From: Pirellulaceae bacterium
GTDB taxonomy: Bacteria; Planctomycetota; Planctomycetia; Pirellulales; Pirellulaceae
Length of the DNA stretch: 33,965 nucleotides
Reading direction: 5' to 3'
NCBI GenBank assembly: GCA_024102795.1
Contig: JAGFJK010000072.1
Span: 1-33,965, forward strand
Positions within the stretch are counted from its first letter, which is position 1. Every line of letters starts with the position of its first letter. Below, piece by piece: positions 25,571-33,353 of this stretch. Under the pieces are notes generated by a model, which had not been told where the DNA came from, did not search any database, and worked only from the letters and a program-made list of their open reading frames with translations. The translations under genes were made by a program, and so were the position numbers.

Positions 25571-25716
25571 TGTCGGGTACCTTTCTGGGGATCTGGGCAA
25601 GATTCCTGACCTGACACAAGACAAGTGCCTTCCGCCCCCAGGCCGGGATGGTGCCGCCACGTGAGCATTCCTGGAAGCAGCGCAGCGAAACAGCCGCCGC
25701 ACAACGCAGCATTGCT
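25570..25716. repeat. 146-bp dispersed repeat, copy A
   Basis: This stretch is homologous along its whole length to 27924-28069. Shared blocks include GGGGATCTGGGCAA, CAGGCCGGGAT, GCCACGTGAGCA and GCACAACGCAGCAT. It begins with the GTGTCGGGTACC palindromic repeat, whose left part is missing where the IS ends. No gene is recognised in it. Confidence 0.85.
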
Positions 25717-26037
25717 TTTCCTCAACGGTTCGATGGATCGGCTGCAATGTCTGTTTGGCGTCGGTGAGCCGGATAGCGAATTGCGATCTTTCGGGCGGCG
25801 GGATGCGGACGGATGGATCGGCGTTGAACTTTGTCGCCCGCCCACCAGCCCCGCGCCGGATACTATGCGAAGTCTATCCGCCGGGGCCAGGCGGTCGCAA
25901 GGGTTTCCAGGGCTGGTATCCGCAGAGTCCTGGTTCATCGGTAAGATGGAATTCCCTCCGCAGCTCGTTAACGAGTTGCGAGCGACGTTGTACCGAAGCC
26001 CCCCTTTCCCTTCTCCTGCGAACGGGAGCACGCGTAC
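25717..26037. other. Gene-free stretch with relic sequence and a palindrome
   Basis: No convincing gene is seen. It contains the relic 25819-25911 (colinear with 5891-5983), and at 25959-25980 a 22-bp near-perfect palindrome centred on CTCGTTAACGAG. That palindrome lies 58 bp before the orphan ORF and could be an operator. A GGGAG at 26024-26028 is the likely ribosome binding site for the next gene. Confidence 0.5.
25959..25980. promoter_or_regulatory. Candidate operator palindrome
   Basis: The arms CGCA-CTCGTT and AACGAG-TGCG are symmetric with a single mismatched pair, and the central 12 bp CTCGTTAACGAG (25964-25975) is perfect. It lies upstream of the ORF at 26038. A regulator site is an inference from symmetry and position only. 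Confidence 0.35.
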
Positions 26038-26796
26038 TTGAAAGCCTTTGATCCCAGCTCAACGCTGCGACATCTCCAGGCAAGCTACGGCGTTCCATCC
26101 CTGTTGGCCGCGGATTTTGATCTTCAGCGCGGCCAGGGAAATCTCGTATCGTACGCCCAGTCGTTCTTGAACTCCGCGATCGAGTGCCTTGTGGTCGGGT
26201 GGAACGATCCTGTAAGCGTGCTTCTTGAGATGGCCGATGATTGGCTTCGTGCGGCGATCGAATCCCAAGAAAAGGGTCGCGGCTATGTCCCGAATCTGAC
26301 CGAGGCAATGTCCTACCGGTGCTTGGCGATGTGCCGCTGGCTGCGTGGGGACCAGCACGATGAGGAACTCCACCGCCAGGTTGTTGCCATGTGGAACGCT
26401 TACTATTCGGCCCAATCGAACATCAACAGAAAATCTCCCGACATCGCATTGCCCGACTACATCAACGCTCACGACTACGAATCGGCCGTCGCACTTTACG
26501 AACGAAGTGGTCGCAAACCACCGCGTACGCCGCGCAGCGCCGTGCGGGAAGGTTGCGTGTGCTACGTCATCGCCCAAAGGATGCTGGGGAGAGGTTACCT
26601 TGGGGAGGACGACGTCAACGCGGCCATCGGCGCCTTGCTGACCAGAGGCGTGGGAGAATGGCTTGCCGATGGTCATAATTACCGCGTCGCGATCTGGATG
26701 AAGCTCACCCACTGGCAGCCAGGTGCCGCGGCAAAGGCAACTGTTCTTCGTTGCTACGATTGGATGGCGGATGCCGCTCCTCCCCCAACGGTTTAA
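26038..26796 (+). CDS. Hypothetical protein, probably all-helical, accessory region
   Basis: I do not recognise this 252-residue protein. The start is TTG (26038) with GGGAG nine bases before; there is no upstream in-frame ATG or GTG before the stop at 25969 other than GTT-type codons. It has no signal peptide or membrane helix. The sequence is rich in Ala, Leu, Trp and Arg with amphipathic helix patterns (CLAMCRWLRGDQHDEELHR, DYESAVALYERSG), and several Trp and Cys residues are scattered through it. Size and helical make-up recall some polymorphic-toxin immunity proteins (for example Imm49-like), but I see no diagnostic motif. It sits alone between the IS/relic zone and an FHA-domain gene, which suggests acquired DNA. 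Confidence 0.6.
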   Translation: MKAFDPSSTLRHLQASYGVPSLLAADFDLQRGQGNLVSYAQSFLNSAIECLVVGWNDPVSVLLEMADDWLRAAIESQEKGRGYVPNLTEAMSYRCLAMCRWLRGDQHDEELHRQVVAMWNAYYSAQSNINRKSPDIALPDYINAHDYESAVALYERSGRKPPRTPRSAVREGCVCYVIAQRMLGRGYLGEDDVNAAIGALLTRGVGEWLADGHNYRVAIWMKLTHWQPGAAAKATVLRCYDWMADAAPPPTV

Positions 26797-27202
26797 CGCG
26801 CCCGATTCGCAACGGCCAAAGTAATGGACGGCTCCTTCGGTCGAGAGGACGCGGCGGCCGAATTGGGCGCTTACCGTCCCATTCGCCCAAATGGCGGCGG
26901 ACTTGCTGTCAGAACAACGGTCTCCGGATACGACCTAAATTGCCCAGGCAACTTAGATCACCGATTACTCGCCCCTCGGATCGCACCACGCGGAAAGGAA
27001 TTCTGCTCGGCCCGCCGAAGCCGACGTCCAAAGCAGAAACATATTGTGTGCGAAGCTTGCTTCTTGGCCGTTTCCTTCATATAACTCACAGCGCGTCAAT
27101 CAGTTCTTGTGGGGGGACAGAAGTTCCTTCGCGGTGGACTTGACGGGATTACGGCTCGAACTGCGGATATCCAGGTGGAGTCGGTCTGGGAGCTTGCCTG
27201 TC
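26797..27202. other. Gene-free stretch, 406 bp
   Basis: Only short, unconvincing frames occur here. Base composition is less GC-rich than the flanking core genes (for example 27040-27110). The FHA gene's frame is open from 27044, but the upstream residues look random, so the stretch is treated as non-coding. GGGAG at 27188-27192 may serve as the ribosome binding site of the FHA gene. Confidence 0.5.
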
Positions 27203-27913
27203 ATGGATCCTCAACGACATTCGCCGCAAGGCCCGGCAGACGAGCCACCTGAGCCCCGGAGCACGGTGATCCTGCGAATCGTGCGGGGACGGTTGCTCGG
27301 TCCGGGTGGCCAGAAAATCGCGACCGACATCCCGGTTCGCCGAGCCCGCTTTCTGGTGGGTCGGGACGACAGTTGCGACTTGACTTGTCGCAGTCCGGCC
27401 GTGAGTCGCAGGCACTGTCTCGTGGAGCGGAGAGGCGATCGCGTCACAGTGCGGGATCTGGGTTCGAGAAATGGCACCTTTCTGAATGGAATGCGGATTC
27501 AAGGCGAGTGTCGAGTGCAGTCGGGCGACTGCCTGCGCGTGGGCCGGCTGGAATTCCACTTTCAAATTTCAGCCAGGCCACAGCGGGCCGCCGAGCCGGG
27601 GGCCGATCAGTTCGCCGATTCGGTTGTCGACTTGCTCCAGGACTCGGACGATATAGAGCGGCAGTGGCGAAACCTGGATCCCTCGTCGCGCTACCTGCGA
27701 CTGGACGGACCGGACGCCGAGCCTGCAGAGCAAGCGGAGGACGCGGCGGGGCGGGACACGCAAGTCGCGAATTCGGCGGAAACGAAGATTCAGCGGCCGG
27801 GCAAGCTGCCGCCAATACCTGGGATCCAGGGGGCGGACTCCAAGGAAGCCGCCGGTCGCGCCATACAGAAGATCTTCGACGACACGCGCAAATTGCGACC
27901 CGGTTATCGCTGA
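27203..27913 (+). CDS. FHA-domain protein
   Basis: This 236-residue protein has one forkhead-associated domain, a phosphothreonine-binding module. Canonical elements are FLVGRDDSCDL (GR near 53-54), SPAVSRRHC (SRRH at 68-71) and DLGSRNGTFLNGMRI (NG at 90-91). The C-terminal hundred residues are charged and probably disordered (AEPAEQAEDAAGRD), ending in a short basic helix (AIQKIFDDTRKLRPGYR). Such proteins usually act with Ser/Thr kinases, which are numerous in planctomycetes; none is in this window. ATG at 27203 is preferred over the longer frame from 27044. The stop codon lies ten bases before a REP. Confidence 0.87.
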   Translation: MDPQRHSPQGPADEPPEPRSTVILRIVRGRLLGPGGQKIATDIPVRRARFLVGRDDSCDLTCRSPAVSRRHCLVERRGDRVTVRDLGSRNGTFLNGMRIQGECRVQSGDCLRVGRLEFHFQISARPQRAAEPGADQFADSVVDLLQDSDDIERQWRNLDPSSRYLRLDGPDAEPAEQAEDAAGRDTQVANSAETKIQRPGKLPPIPGIQGADSKEAAGRAIQKIFDDTRKLRPGYR

Positions 27914-27916
27914 GCC

Positions 27917-28110
27917 TGAAAAGGTGTCAGGTACCTTTTTGGGGATCTGGGCAACATTCTGACCTGACAAAGGACGAGTGCCCTTGACTCCCAGGCCGGG
28001 ATAGTGTCGCCACGTGAGCACCCCTGGAAGCAGAACAGCGAAACAACCGTCGCACAACGCAGCATCGCCACCTTGCCCAGTCACCCACAAAGGTACCGGA
28101 CACCTTTTCC
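27917..28110. repeat. 146-bp dispersed repeat, copy B, bracketed by inverted REPs
   Basis: GGTGTCAGGTACCTTTTT (27923-27940) and the inverted AAAGGTACCGGACACC (28089-28104) enclose a spacer homologous to 25570-25716. The unit fills the gap between the convergent FHA and amidohydrolase genes. No gene is seen in it. Confidence 0.85.
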
Positions 28111-29682
28111 TCACATCTTCTCAAAACGGAGAAACCGTCCCGGCGGGCGCTCGGACAGGTCCAGCGGCCGGCCACCCGCGACCACTGGAACGCCGTTAAT
28201 CAGCACCTGTTCGATGCCGACCGTCCACTGGCAAGGCTGTTCAAACGTGGCCGGGTCGCCCACCTGGTGCTCGTCGAACACCACCACGTCCGCATAGTAG
28301 CCCTCCCGCAACAGCCCGCGGCGTGCCAGGCCAAACCGGCTGGCCGCCCGGCCGCTTAACCGCTCCACCGCGCCCTCCAGCGAAAACAGCTTCCACTGGC
28401 GAACACAAGGGCCGAGCAAGCGGCCCGAGGAGCCGTACATCCGCGGATGGACCTGGGCCTCGGGATGATATATTCCGTCCGAACCCATCATGTACAGGTC
28501 GTGGGCCAGGAACGGCCGGACCAGCGCGTCATCCCCCTCGTTCATCACGCACAGCACGGCCAGGCCCTCTTCCAGCAACAGGTCGAACAGCGCCTCCTCC
28601 GCCGGCCGCCCACGCCACTCGACGTACTCCCGCAACGTCCGGCCGCAATGCGCCCGGTTATGCTCGGTCGCCACCCATGCCAGGCGAATCTGCTCCAGGT
28701 CCAGGCGGTAGGCCCGCAGTCCCGCCGCGAACCGCTCCCGCATCTCGGGCTGCTGCATCCGCGCCGTCACCGCCAACGGTCCGTCCTCCCAGGCCTCGTA
28801 CGGCAGCAGATAATTCAACATCGTCGATCCGGGCTGGTACGGATACACGTCGAACGACAAGTCGACCTCGCGCCGAGCCTGCTCGAGGAACTCCAGCACC
28901 TCCTCGGTCTGCACGGGCGACTGGGCCTTGAGGTGCGAAATATGCACCGGCACTTCCGCCCGGCGACCGATTTCCACCGCCTCCCGCAAGGCGGGCAGCA
29001 GGCCCCGCTTGTAACGCACGTGCGACACGTACAGGCCGCCCCACGACCGCAGCGGCTCGCACGCCGCCACCAGCTCATCCGTGCCGGCGAAACATTGCCC
29101 CAGATAGTCCAGCCCGGTCGACAGACCCACCGCGCCCTGCTCCATGCCCAGGCGAATCTCCAACTGCATCTGCCGGATCTGAAAGTCGTCCGCCGCGGCC
29201 CGCCCAAACCCGCAGCTCATCACCCGATAGTTGGCATAGGGCAAGTGAGCGGCGAAGTTCTGCACGCTCCGCCCCTCCAGCCCCTGCAGGTAGTCGTGCC
29301 ACGAGAGCCAGCCGTCGTAGTCGTCCAGCCGCAGACCGTTCAACGCCCGCAAATAATACAACCACTGCCGAGCCGTGAATTGGTTGACCGGCGCGTACGA
29401 GATGCCGTCGGCCATCAGAATCTCGGTGGTGAACCCCTGGATCGTCTTGGGCTGCAAGTGGCCGAGCTTCCACAGCCAACCGTCGCTGTGATTGTGCACG
29501 TCGATGAAACCAGGCGCCACGATTTTGCCCGCGGCTTCGATGATGGTTCCCGCCGCGCTGCCGGCCAGGTCGCCCACGGCCGCCAGCCGGTCGCCCACGA
29601 TGCCGATGTCGGCGCGCCGCCGCGCTGTGCCGCTGCCGTCGATCAAGGTGCCGCCGCGAATCAGGATGTCGAAGGTGGTCAT
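28111..29682 (-). CDS. N-acyl-D-amino-acid deacylase-like amidohydrolase
   Basis: This 523-residue member of the amidohydrolase superfamily belongs to the D-aminoacylase branch, which hydrolyses N-acyl-D-amino acids or related amides. The metal-binding HxH is in DVHNHSD (His 63, His 65). HISHLKA (about 245) supplies a further His, and GSDGIYHPEAQVHPR (about 410) carries the catalytic Asp and substrate-binding region. In classical D-aminoacylases a cysteine bridges the metals in a GNCG motif; here the aligned stretch reads ADGIS (91-95), so that cysteine is absent. The C-terminal beta-sandwich strand GYYADVVVFDE is typical. It lies 27 bp after the PhyH gene on the same strand. The exact substrate is unknown. 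Confidence 0.87.
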   Translation of the reverse strand: MTTFDILIRGGTLIDGSGTARRRADIGIVGDRLAAVGDLAGSAAGTIIEAAGKIVAPGFIDVHNHSDGWLWKLGHLQPKTIQGFTTEILMADGISYAPVNQFTARQWLYYLRALNGLRLDDYDGWLSWHDYLQGLEGRSVQNFAAHLPYANYRVMSCGFGRAAADDFQIRQMQLEIRLGMEQGAVGLSTGLDYLGQCFAGTDELVAACEPLRSWGGLYVSHVRYKRGLLPALREAVEIGRRAEVPVHISHLKAQSPVQTEEVLEFLEQARREVDLSFDVYPYQPGSTMLNYLLPYEAWEDGPLAVTARMQQPEMRERFAAGLRAYRLDLEQIRLAWVATEHNRAHCGRTLREYVEWRGRPAEEALFDLLLEEGLAVLCVMNEGDDALVRPFLAHDLYMMGSDGIYHPEAQVHPRMYGSSGRLLGPCVRQWKLFSLEGAVERLSGRAASRFGLARRGLLREGYYADVVVFDEHQVGDPATFEQPCQWTVGIEQVLINGVPVVAGGRPLDLSERPPGRFLRFEKM

Positions 29683-29685
29683 TGG

Positions 29686-29713
29686 TTGTCAGGTGTCAGT
29701 TATCAGGTGTCAG
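29686..29713. repeat. Heptamer array NTRTCAG x4
   Basis: The units are TTGTCAG, GTGTCAG, TTATCAG and GTGTCAG. They occupy the 27-bp gap between the PhyH and amidohydrolase genes. The TGA stop of PhyH (29710-29712 on the minus strand) falls inside the last unit, so the array was inserted at or created the gene end. Confidence 0.8.
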
Positions 29714-30474
29714 TGGGAGTGGATCGGTTGGCCGTCCTGGAGAAATGGCACGGCCAGGTGCAGCGGTCCGCTGCCGTCGGGTTTGAGAATCGGCGCGGGT
29801 GAATACTGAGTCACATACGCTCGCCGCATCCGGTCGGTGGTGTTCGCGCCGCTGCGATGAAAGGTCAACGAACTGAACACCACCACGCTGCCCGCGGGAA
29901 CGATGGCCGGCACGCCGGTTTCCTGGCCGAAGTAGCCGACCTTGTCGCCCGTCTGCGGGTCCCGCACGTGCTCCACCAGCGTGCGGATGCCGATCCGCGA
30001 AAAGGGCATCACCCAGGCGGTGCCGTTCTCCAGCGTCATGTCGTCGACCGCCGCCCAGCAGGTGACATACGGCCGATGCGGGAAACCCAGGTAGCCCGAA
30101 TCCTGGTGCCACGAGAACGAAATGCCCTGCTCGGCCGCCTTGACCACATACTGGTCGTAGAACAGCCACGCCGCCGGGCCAATCGTCGCTTGGCAGATCG
30201 CCGCCATCAACGGGCTGAACACATACTGTTCCAGCCCCGGCGCCTCGGCGTACCGTTTGGCAATGTGGTACCGCTTGTGACGGTGGCTGATATGAATGTG
30301 ATCCGTGCCCAGGCGGTCCATTTCGTCGTGCATCAGTTGGATCAGCCGGTCGCACGAGCGGCGGAGGATCTCCAGGTGCGGCGGAGGAATCACCTCCCGC
30401 AGGATGAAGTACCCTTCGTCCAGAAACTGCTGGCGATCGGCCGGGCTGATCACCAACTGGCCCGCATCATTCAT
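29710..30474 (-). CDS. Phytanoyl-CoA dioxygenase (PhyH) family protein
   Basis: This is an Fe(II)/2-oxoglutarate-dependent dioxygenase of the PhyH family, 254 residues from the preferred ATG at 30474 ([10 protein letters not shown]). The iron ligands are visible as SWHQDSGY (His 123, Asp 125) and the distal LTFHRSGAN (His 206). The 2-oxoglutarate-binding Arg is in [11 protein letters not shown] (about 217-218). The N-terminal [15 protein letters not shown] is the usual family start. The frame extends to 30546, but the extra residues look unconserved. Planctomycetes carry many such paralogues whose substrates are unknown. The gene is divergent from the aldolase gene (211 bp between starts) and followed closely by the amidohydrolase. 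Confidence 0.88.
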   Translation of the reverse strand: MNDAGQLVISPADRQQFLDEGYFILREVIPPPHLEILRRSCDRLIQLMHDEMDRLGTDHIHISHRHKRYHIAKRYAEAPGLEQYVFSPLMAAICQATIGPAAWLFYDQYVVKAAEQGISFSWHQDSGYLGFPHRPYVTCWAAVDDMTLENGTAWVMPFSRIGIRTLVEHVRDPQTGDKVGYFGQETGVPAIVPAGSVVVFSSLTFHRSGANTTDRMRRAYVTQYSPAPILKPDGSGPLHLAVPFLQDGQPIHSH

Positions 30475-30685
30475 GGCTACACGTCTTGCTGTCGCAGATC
30501 GCCCGACCGTTACAACCCGGCGACCATTCGCCTCAAACGCTCCCACTCCAGCATCGTCGGCTGCGGGCCCACCGGCATGCCCCAGCCAATCCGCTGGACA
30601 AGCTCCCCTGGGGGCTCACAATAAAGTGTGTTCCCGGTGGAACGCAATGCGTGGTATCCCAAAACGCGGTTCGAGAGACCAACCA

Positions 30686-31642
30686 ATGCCTCGTCGACTG
30701 ACTGGCCTGATTGCCGCCGTCCACACTCCGCTGCACCCCGATGGCTCCTTGCGACTGGAAATGATCGAGCGGCAGGCCGAGTTGCTCACGCGGCATGGCG
30801 CGTCGGGCGTGTTTGTCGGCGGCACGACGGGCGAATGTCATTCGCTGACCGTGGAGGAACGGATGCAGTTGGCCACCCGGTGGGTCGACGCGGCCAGCGG
30901 CACGCCGCTGTGCGTAGTCGTGCAGGTGGGGCACAACTGTCTGCCGGACGCCGTGCAACTGGCCGGGCAGGCGGCCGAGCTGGGCGCGGACGCGATCTCG
31001 GCGATGCCGCCCTGCTACTTCCGTCCCGCGTCGCTGGACGACCTGCTGGACTTCTGCGCTCCGGTCGCGGCCGCCGCGCCGGGACTGCCGTTCTACTACT
31101 ATGACATTCCGGGCATGACGGGTGTGCAGTTCCCCACGGTCGAGATCCTGCGGGCCGGGGCCGAGCGGATTCCGACGCTGGCCGGCGTCAAGTTCTCCAA
31201 CCCGGACATTCGCCAGATGCAGGCCTGCGTGGAGCTGGATGAGGGCCGCTTTGACGTGCTGTTCGGATCGGACGAAGCGCTGCTGGCCGGATTGTCGCTG
31301 GGAGCCCGCGGGGCGGTGGGCAGCACCTATAACTTCGCCACGCCGCTGTACCGCCGGCTGATCGAGGCCTTCGAGCAAGGCGATCTGGTCGAGGCCCGGC
31401 GGCTGCAGGCGACAAGTGTCCGGCTGGTCGAAACGCTGGTCCGCCACGGCTTCATGGGCGCCGCCAAGTGGACCATGTCGCTGCTGGGAGTCGACTGCGG
31501 CCCCGTGCGCTCGCCGCTGAGGAATCTCTCGCCGGCCCAGCAGCAGATGTTGCACCGCGAGCTGTCGGAGCTCAACGTGCTGGAACAACCGCCTGCTGGA
31601 GCGTCATCGCCCGCAGCCTTTGCGGATCAGGCCGCGGAATAG
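30686..31642 (+). CDS. N-acetylneuraminate lyase-like class I aldolase (DHDPS superfamily)
   Basis: This 318-residue (beta/alpha)8 aldolase cleaves or forms 2-oxo acids through a Schiff base. GGTTGEC (about 45-51) is the pyruvate-binding loop, YYYDIPGMTGV gives Tyr 137, and LAGVKFSNPD gives the Schiff-base Lys 167. These positions are closer to N-acetylneuraminate lyase (Tyr 137, Lys 165 in E. coli) than to DHDPS (133, 161). The motif GSTYNFATPLYRRLIEAFEQGD also fits the lyase group. The frame is open from 30305 but overlaps the divergent PhyH gene; the ATG at 30686 begins the conserved sequence. GAGAG lies nine bases upstream. The 3' end overlaps the convergent racemase gene by 71 bp. The true substrate could be another 2-oxo sugar acid. 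Confidence 0.88.
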   Translation: MPRRLTGLIAAVHTPLHPDGSLRLEMIERQAELLTRHGASGVFVGGTTGECHSLTVEERMQLATRWVDAASGTPLCVVVQVGHNCLPDAVQLAGQAAELGADAISAMPPCYFRPASLDDLLDFCAPVAAAAPGLPFYYYDIPGMTGVQFPTVEILRAGAERIPTLAGVKFSNPDIRQMQACVELDEGRFDVLFGSDEALLAGLSLGARGAVGSTYNFATPLYRRLIEAFEQGDLVEARRLQATSVRLVETLVRHGFMGAAKWTMSLLGVDCGPVRSPLRNLSPAQQQMLHRELSELNVLEQPPAGASSPAAFADQAAE

Positions 31643-32687
31643 CGGCACGAGCGGCCACGGCCGGCACACCGCCGGCCGTGACGTGCAGTTCCAGCGGCGG
31701 ATCGGCCAGATCCTGGTGATAGAACCGGCTGCTGGGAAAAATGTCGGCCGGGTAGGTGAAGTTGTCGAGCATCGCCAGGGCCGTGCAGATCGCCGAACCG
31801 GTGGCGCTTTCCAGCATCCCGCCGACCCAGCACGGCAAGCCGGCCTGCTGGCAGATGTCGTGAATCTGCTTGGCGGGCGTCAGACCGCCCACGCGGCCTG
31901 GTTTGACGTTCACATAGCGGCAACTGCCCAGCGCCGCGGCCTGCCGCGCCTGGCGCGGCGACGTCACGCTTTCATCCAGGCAGACCGGCGTCCGCAGCGC
32001 CCGCTGTAACTCGGCATGGTCCAGCAGATCATCATGCGCCAGCGGCTGCTCGACCATCGCCAGGTTGTAGCGATCCAACTGCCGCAACAAGGGCAAGTCG
32101 TCCAGCCGATAGCCGCTGTTGCAATCGACGTGGAACGTGTGTGTTGGAAACCGCTCGCGCACGGCATCCAGCATCGGCAGGTCCCAGCCGGGCCGGAACT
32201 TGAGCTTGATCCGCGGGAACCGCCGCTCGACCGCGCCCCCAATCTGCTCCAGCAGTTCGTCGACCGAGTCCATCACGCCGAAGTCGGCCCCCACCGGCAC
32301 CTCGTCCCGCGTGGCGCCCAGCAGCCGATGCAGCGGCCGATTCACGCGGAGCGACTCCAGCGTCCACCAGGCCGTGTCGAGCACTGCCTTGGCGAACGGA
32401 TTGCCCTTGTACACGGCTAGCGCCGCCTGCAACTGCTCGCCCGACTCGATGTCTCGCCCGATCAGGGCCGGAGCCAACCACTGGTGGGCGACCGCGAACA
32501 CGCCGCCGGCCCACTCCGGACTGTAGCAAGGGGCCGCCAGCGGCGTGCTCTCGCCCCAACCCTCCAGCCCTTCGCCGCTCATCCGGCAGAGCACGCCATG
32601 GATCGCGGCATCCTCGCCGTACGCCGTGCGCCAGGGATAGATCAGCGGCATCGCCACATGATACAACTCGATCCGCTCAATTCTCAT
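31572..32687 (-). CDS. Enolase-superfamily N-acylamino-acid racemase/OSBS-like enzyme
   Basis: This 371-residue protein belongs to the MLE subgroup of the enolase superfamily. The catalytic set is complete: Lys 161 and Lys 163 in IKLKFRPG, metal ligands Asp 188 (DCN), Glu 213 (EQPL) and Asp 238 (LDES), and Lys 262 in NVKPGRVGG. It has the GGMLESATG loop of o-succinylbenzoate synthases and N-succinyl/N-acylamino-acid racemases. The numbering nearly equals that of characterised N-acylamino-acid racemases. No menaquinone gene is nearby, while an N-acyl-D-amino-acid deacylase-like gene is, so racemase activity is favoured; this is an inference. AGAGG lies eight bases before the ATG. The last 71 bp overlap the convergent aldolase gene. 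Confidence 0.88.
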   Translation of the reverse strand: MRIERIELYHVAMPLIYPWRTAYGEDAAIHGVLCRMSGEGLEGWGESTPLAAPCYSPEWAGGVFAVAHQWLAPALIGRDIESGEQLQAALAVYKGNPFAKAVLDTAWWTLESLRVNRPLHRLLGATRDEVPVGADFGVMDSVDELLEQIGGAVERRFPRIKLKFRPGWDLPMLDAVRERFPTHTFHVDCNSGYRLDDLPLLRQLDRYNLAMVEQPLAHDDLLDHAELQRALRTPVCLDESVTSPRQARQAAALGSCRYVNVKPGRVGGLTPAKQIHDICQQAGLPCWVGGMLESATGSAICTALAMLDNFTYPADIFPSSRFYHQDLADPPLELHVTAGGVPAVAARAAIPRPDPQRLRAMTLQQAVVPAR

Positions 32688-32720
32688 CAGGCCGGCCTCT
32701 CCGCGGCGCCATCCGGGCTG

Positions 32721-33353
32721 CTAAGCCAGACCGCGGCGCACCGCCCAAACGGCGGCCTGCGTGCGATCCGAGACGCCAATCTTCCGCAGCAGGTGCTGCA
32801 CGTGCTCCTTCACCGTCTCGTAGCTCATCCCCAGCTCGTCGGCGATCTCGCGGTTGGTCGAACCGGCGGCCAGACGCGCCAACACATCCTGCTCGCGGCG
32901 CGTGAACGGAATCTCCGAATCGCTGGACGAGCTGGGTGTGGCCAACGCTCCCGTCACGCGCCGCAGCTCGCCCCGTTCCCAGGTCGACTCGCCCTCGGCC
33001 ACCTTCCGCAGCCGTTGCAGCAGTTCGGCGTTCGACGAGCCCTTCAGCACATAGCCGTGGGCACCCAGGGCAACCGCGCGGGCAATGTAGTTCGGGTTGT
33101 CGTACGCCGAGTACATCAAGACGGCGACGTGCGGATGCTCCAGCTTGATCCGCGACAAGGCGGCCAGCCCGTCGCCGTCCGGCATCCGCACGTCCAGCAA
33201 GACGATCTGGGGCCCCAGCGTGCCGGTCATTTCCACCGCCTCGCGACCGTTGGACGCCTCGCCTACGACTTTGAACTCCGTGCCCTGCAGCATCGCCACG
33301 ACTCCCCGACGAACTACGTCGTGGTCGTCAGCAATCAGTATGCGAGTTTTCAT
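32721..33353 (-). CDS. NarL/FixJ-family response regulator
   Basis: This 210-residue two-component regulator has an N-terminal receiver domain (1-120). The acidic pair is in ADDHD (9-10), the phospho-acceptor Asp 54 in LLDVRMPDGDG, the switch Ser 82 in LMYSAYD, and Lys 104 in YVLKGSS. The LuxR-type helix-turn-helix (about 147-205, FTRREQDVLARLAAGSTNREIADELGMS in part) binds DNA. No histidine kinase is adjacent, so it is an orphan within the window. The racemase gene follows 33 bp downstream on the same strand and may be cotranscribed. A 9-bp inverted repeat sits just upstream of the start codon (33369-33398). Confidence 0.94.
   Translation of the reverse strand: MKTRILIADDHDVVRRGVVAMLQGTEFKVVGEASNGREAVEMTGTLGPQIVLLDVRMPDGDGLAALSRIKLEHPHVAVLMYSAYDNPNYIARAVALGAHGYVLKGSSNAELLQRLRKVAEGESTWERGELRRVTGALATPSSSSDSEIPFTRREQDVLARLAAGSTNREIADELGMSYETVKEHVQHLLRKIGVSDRTQAAVWAVRRGLA

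Noticed and set aside
27044-27202. N-terminal extension of the FHA protein
   Set aside because: The additional 53 residues look random, and the ATG at 27203 has a plausible ribosome binding site.
30305-30685. Longer N-terminus of the aldolase
   Set aside because: It overlaps the divergent PhyH gene and lacks aldolase features; conserved sequence starts at 30686.
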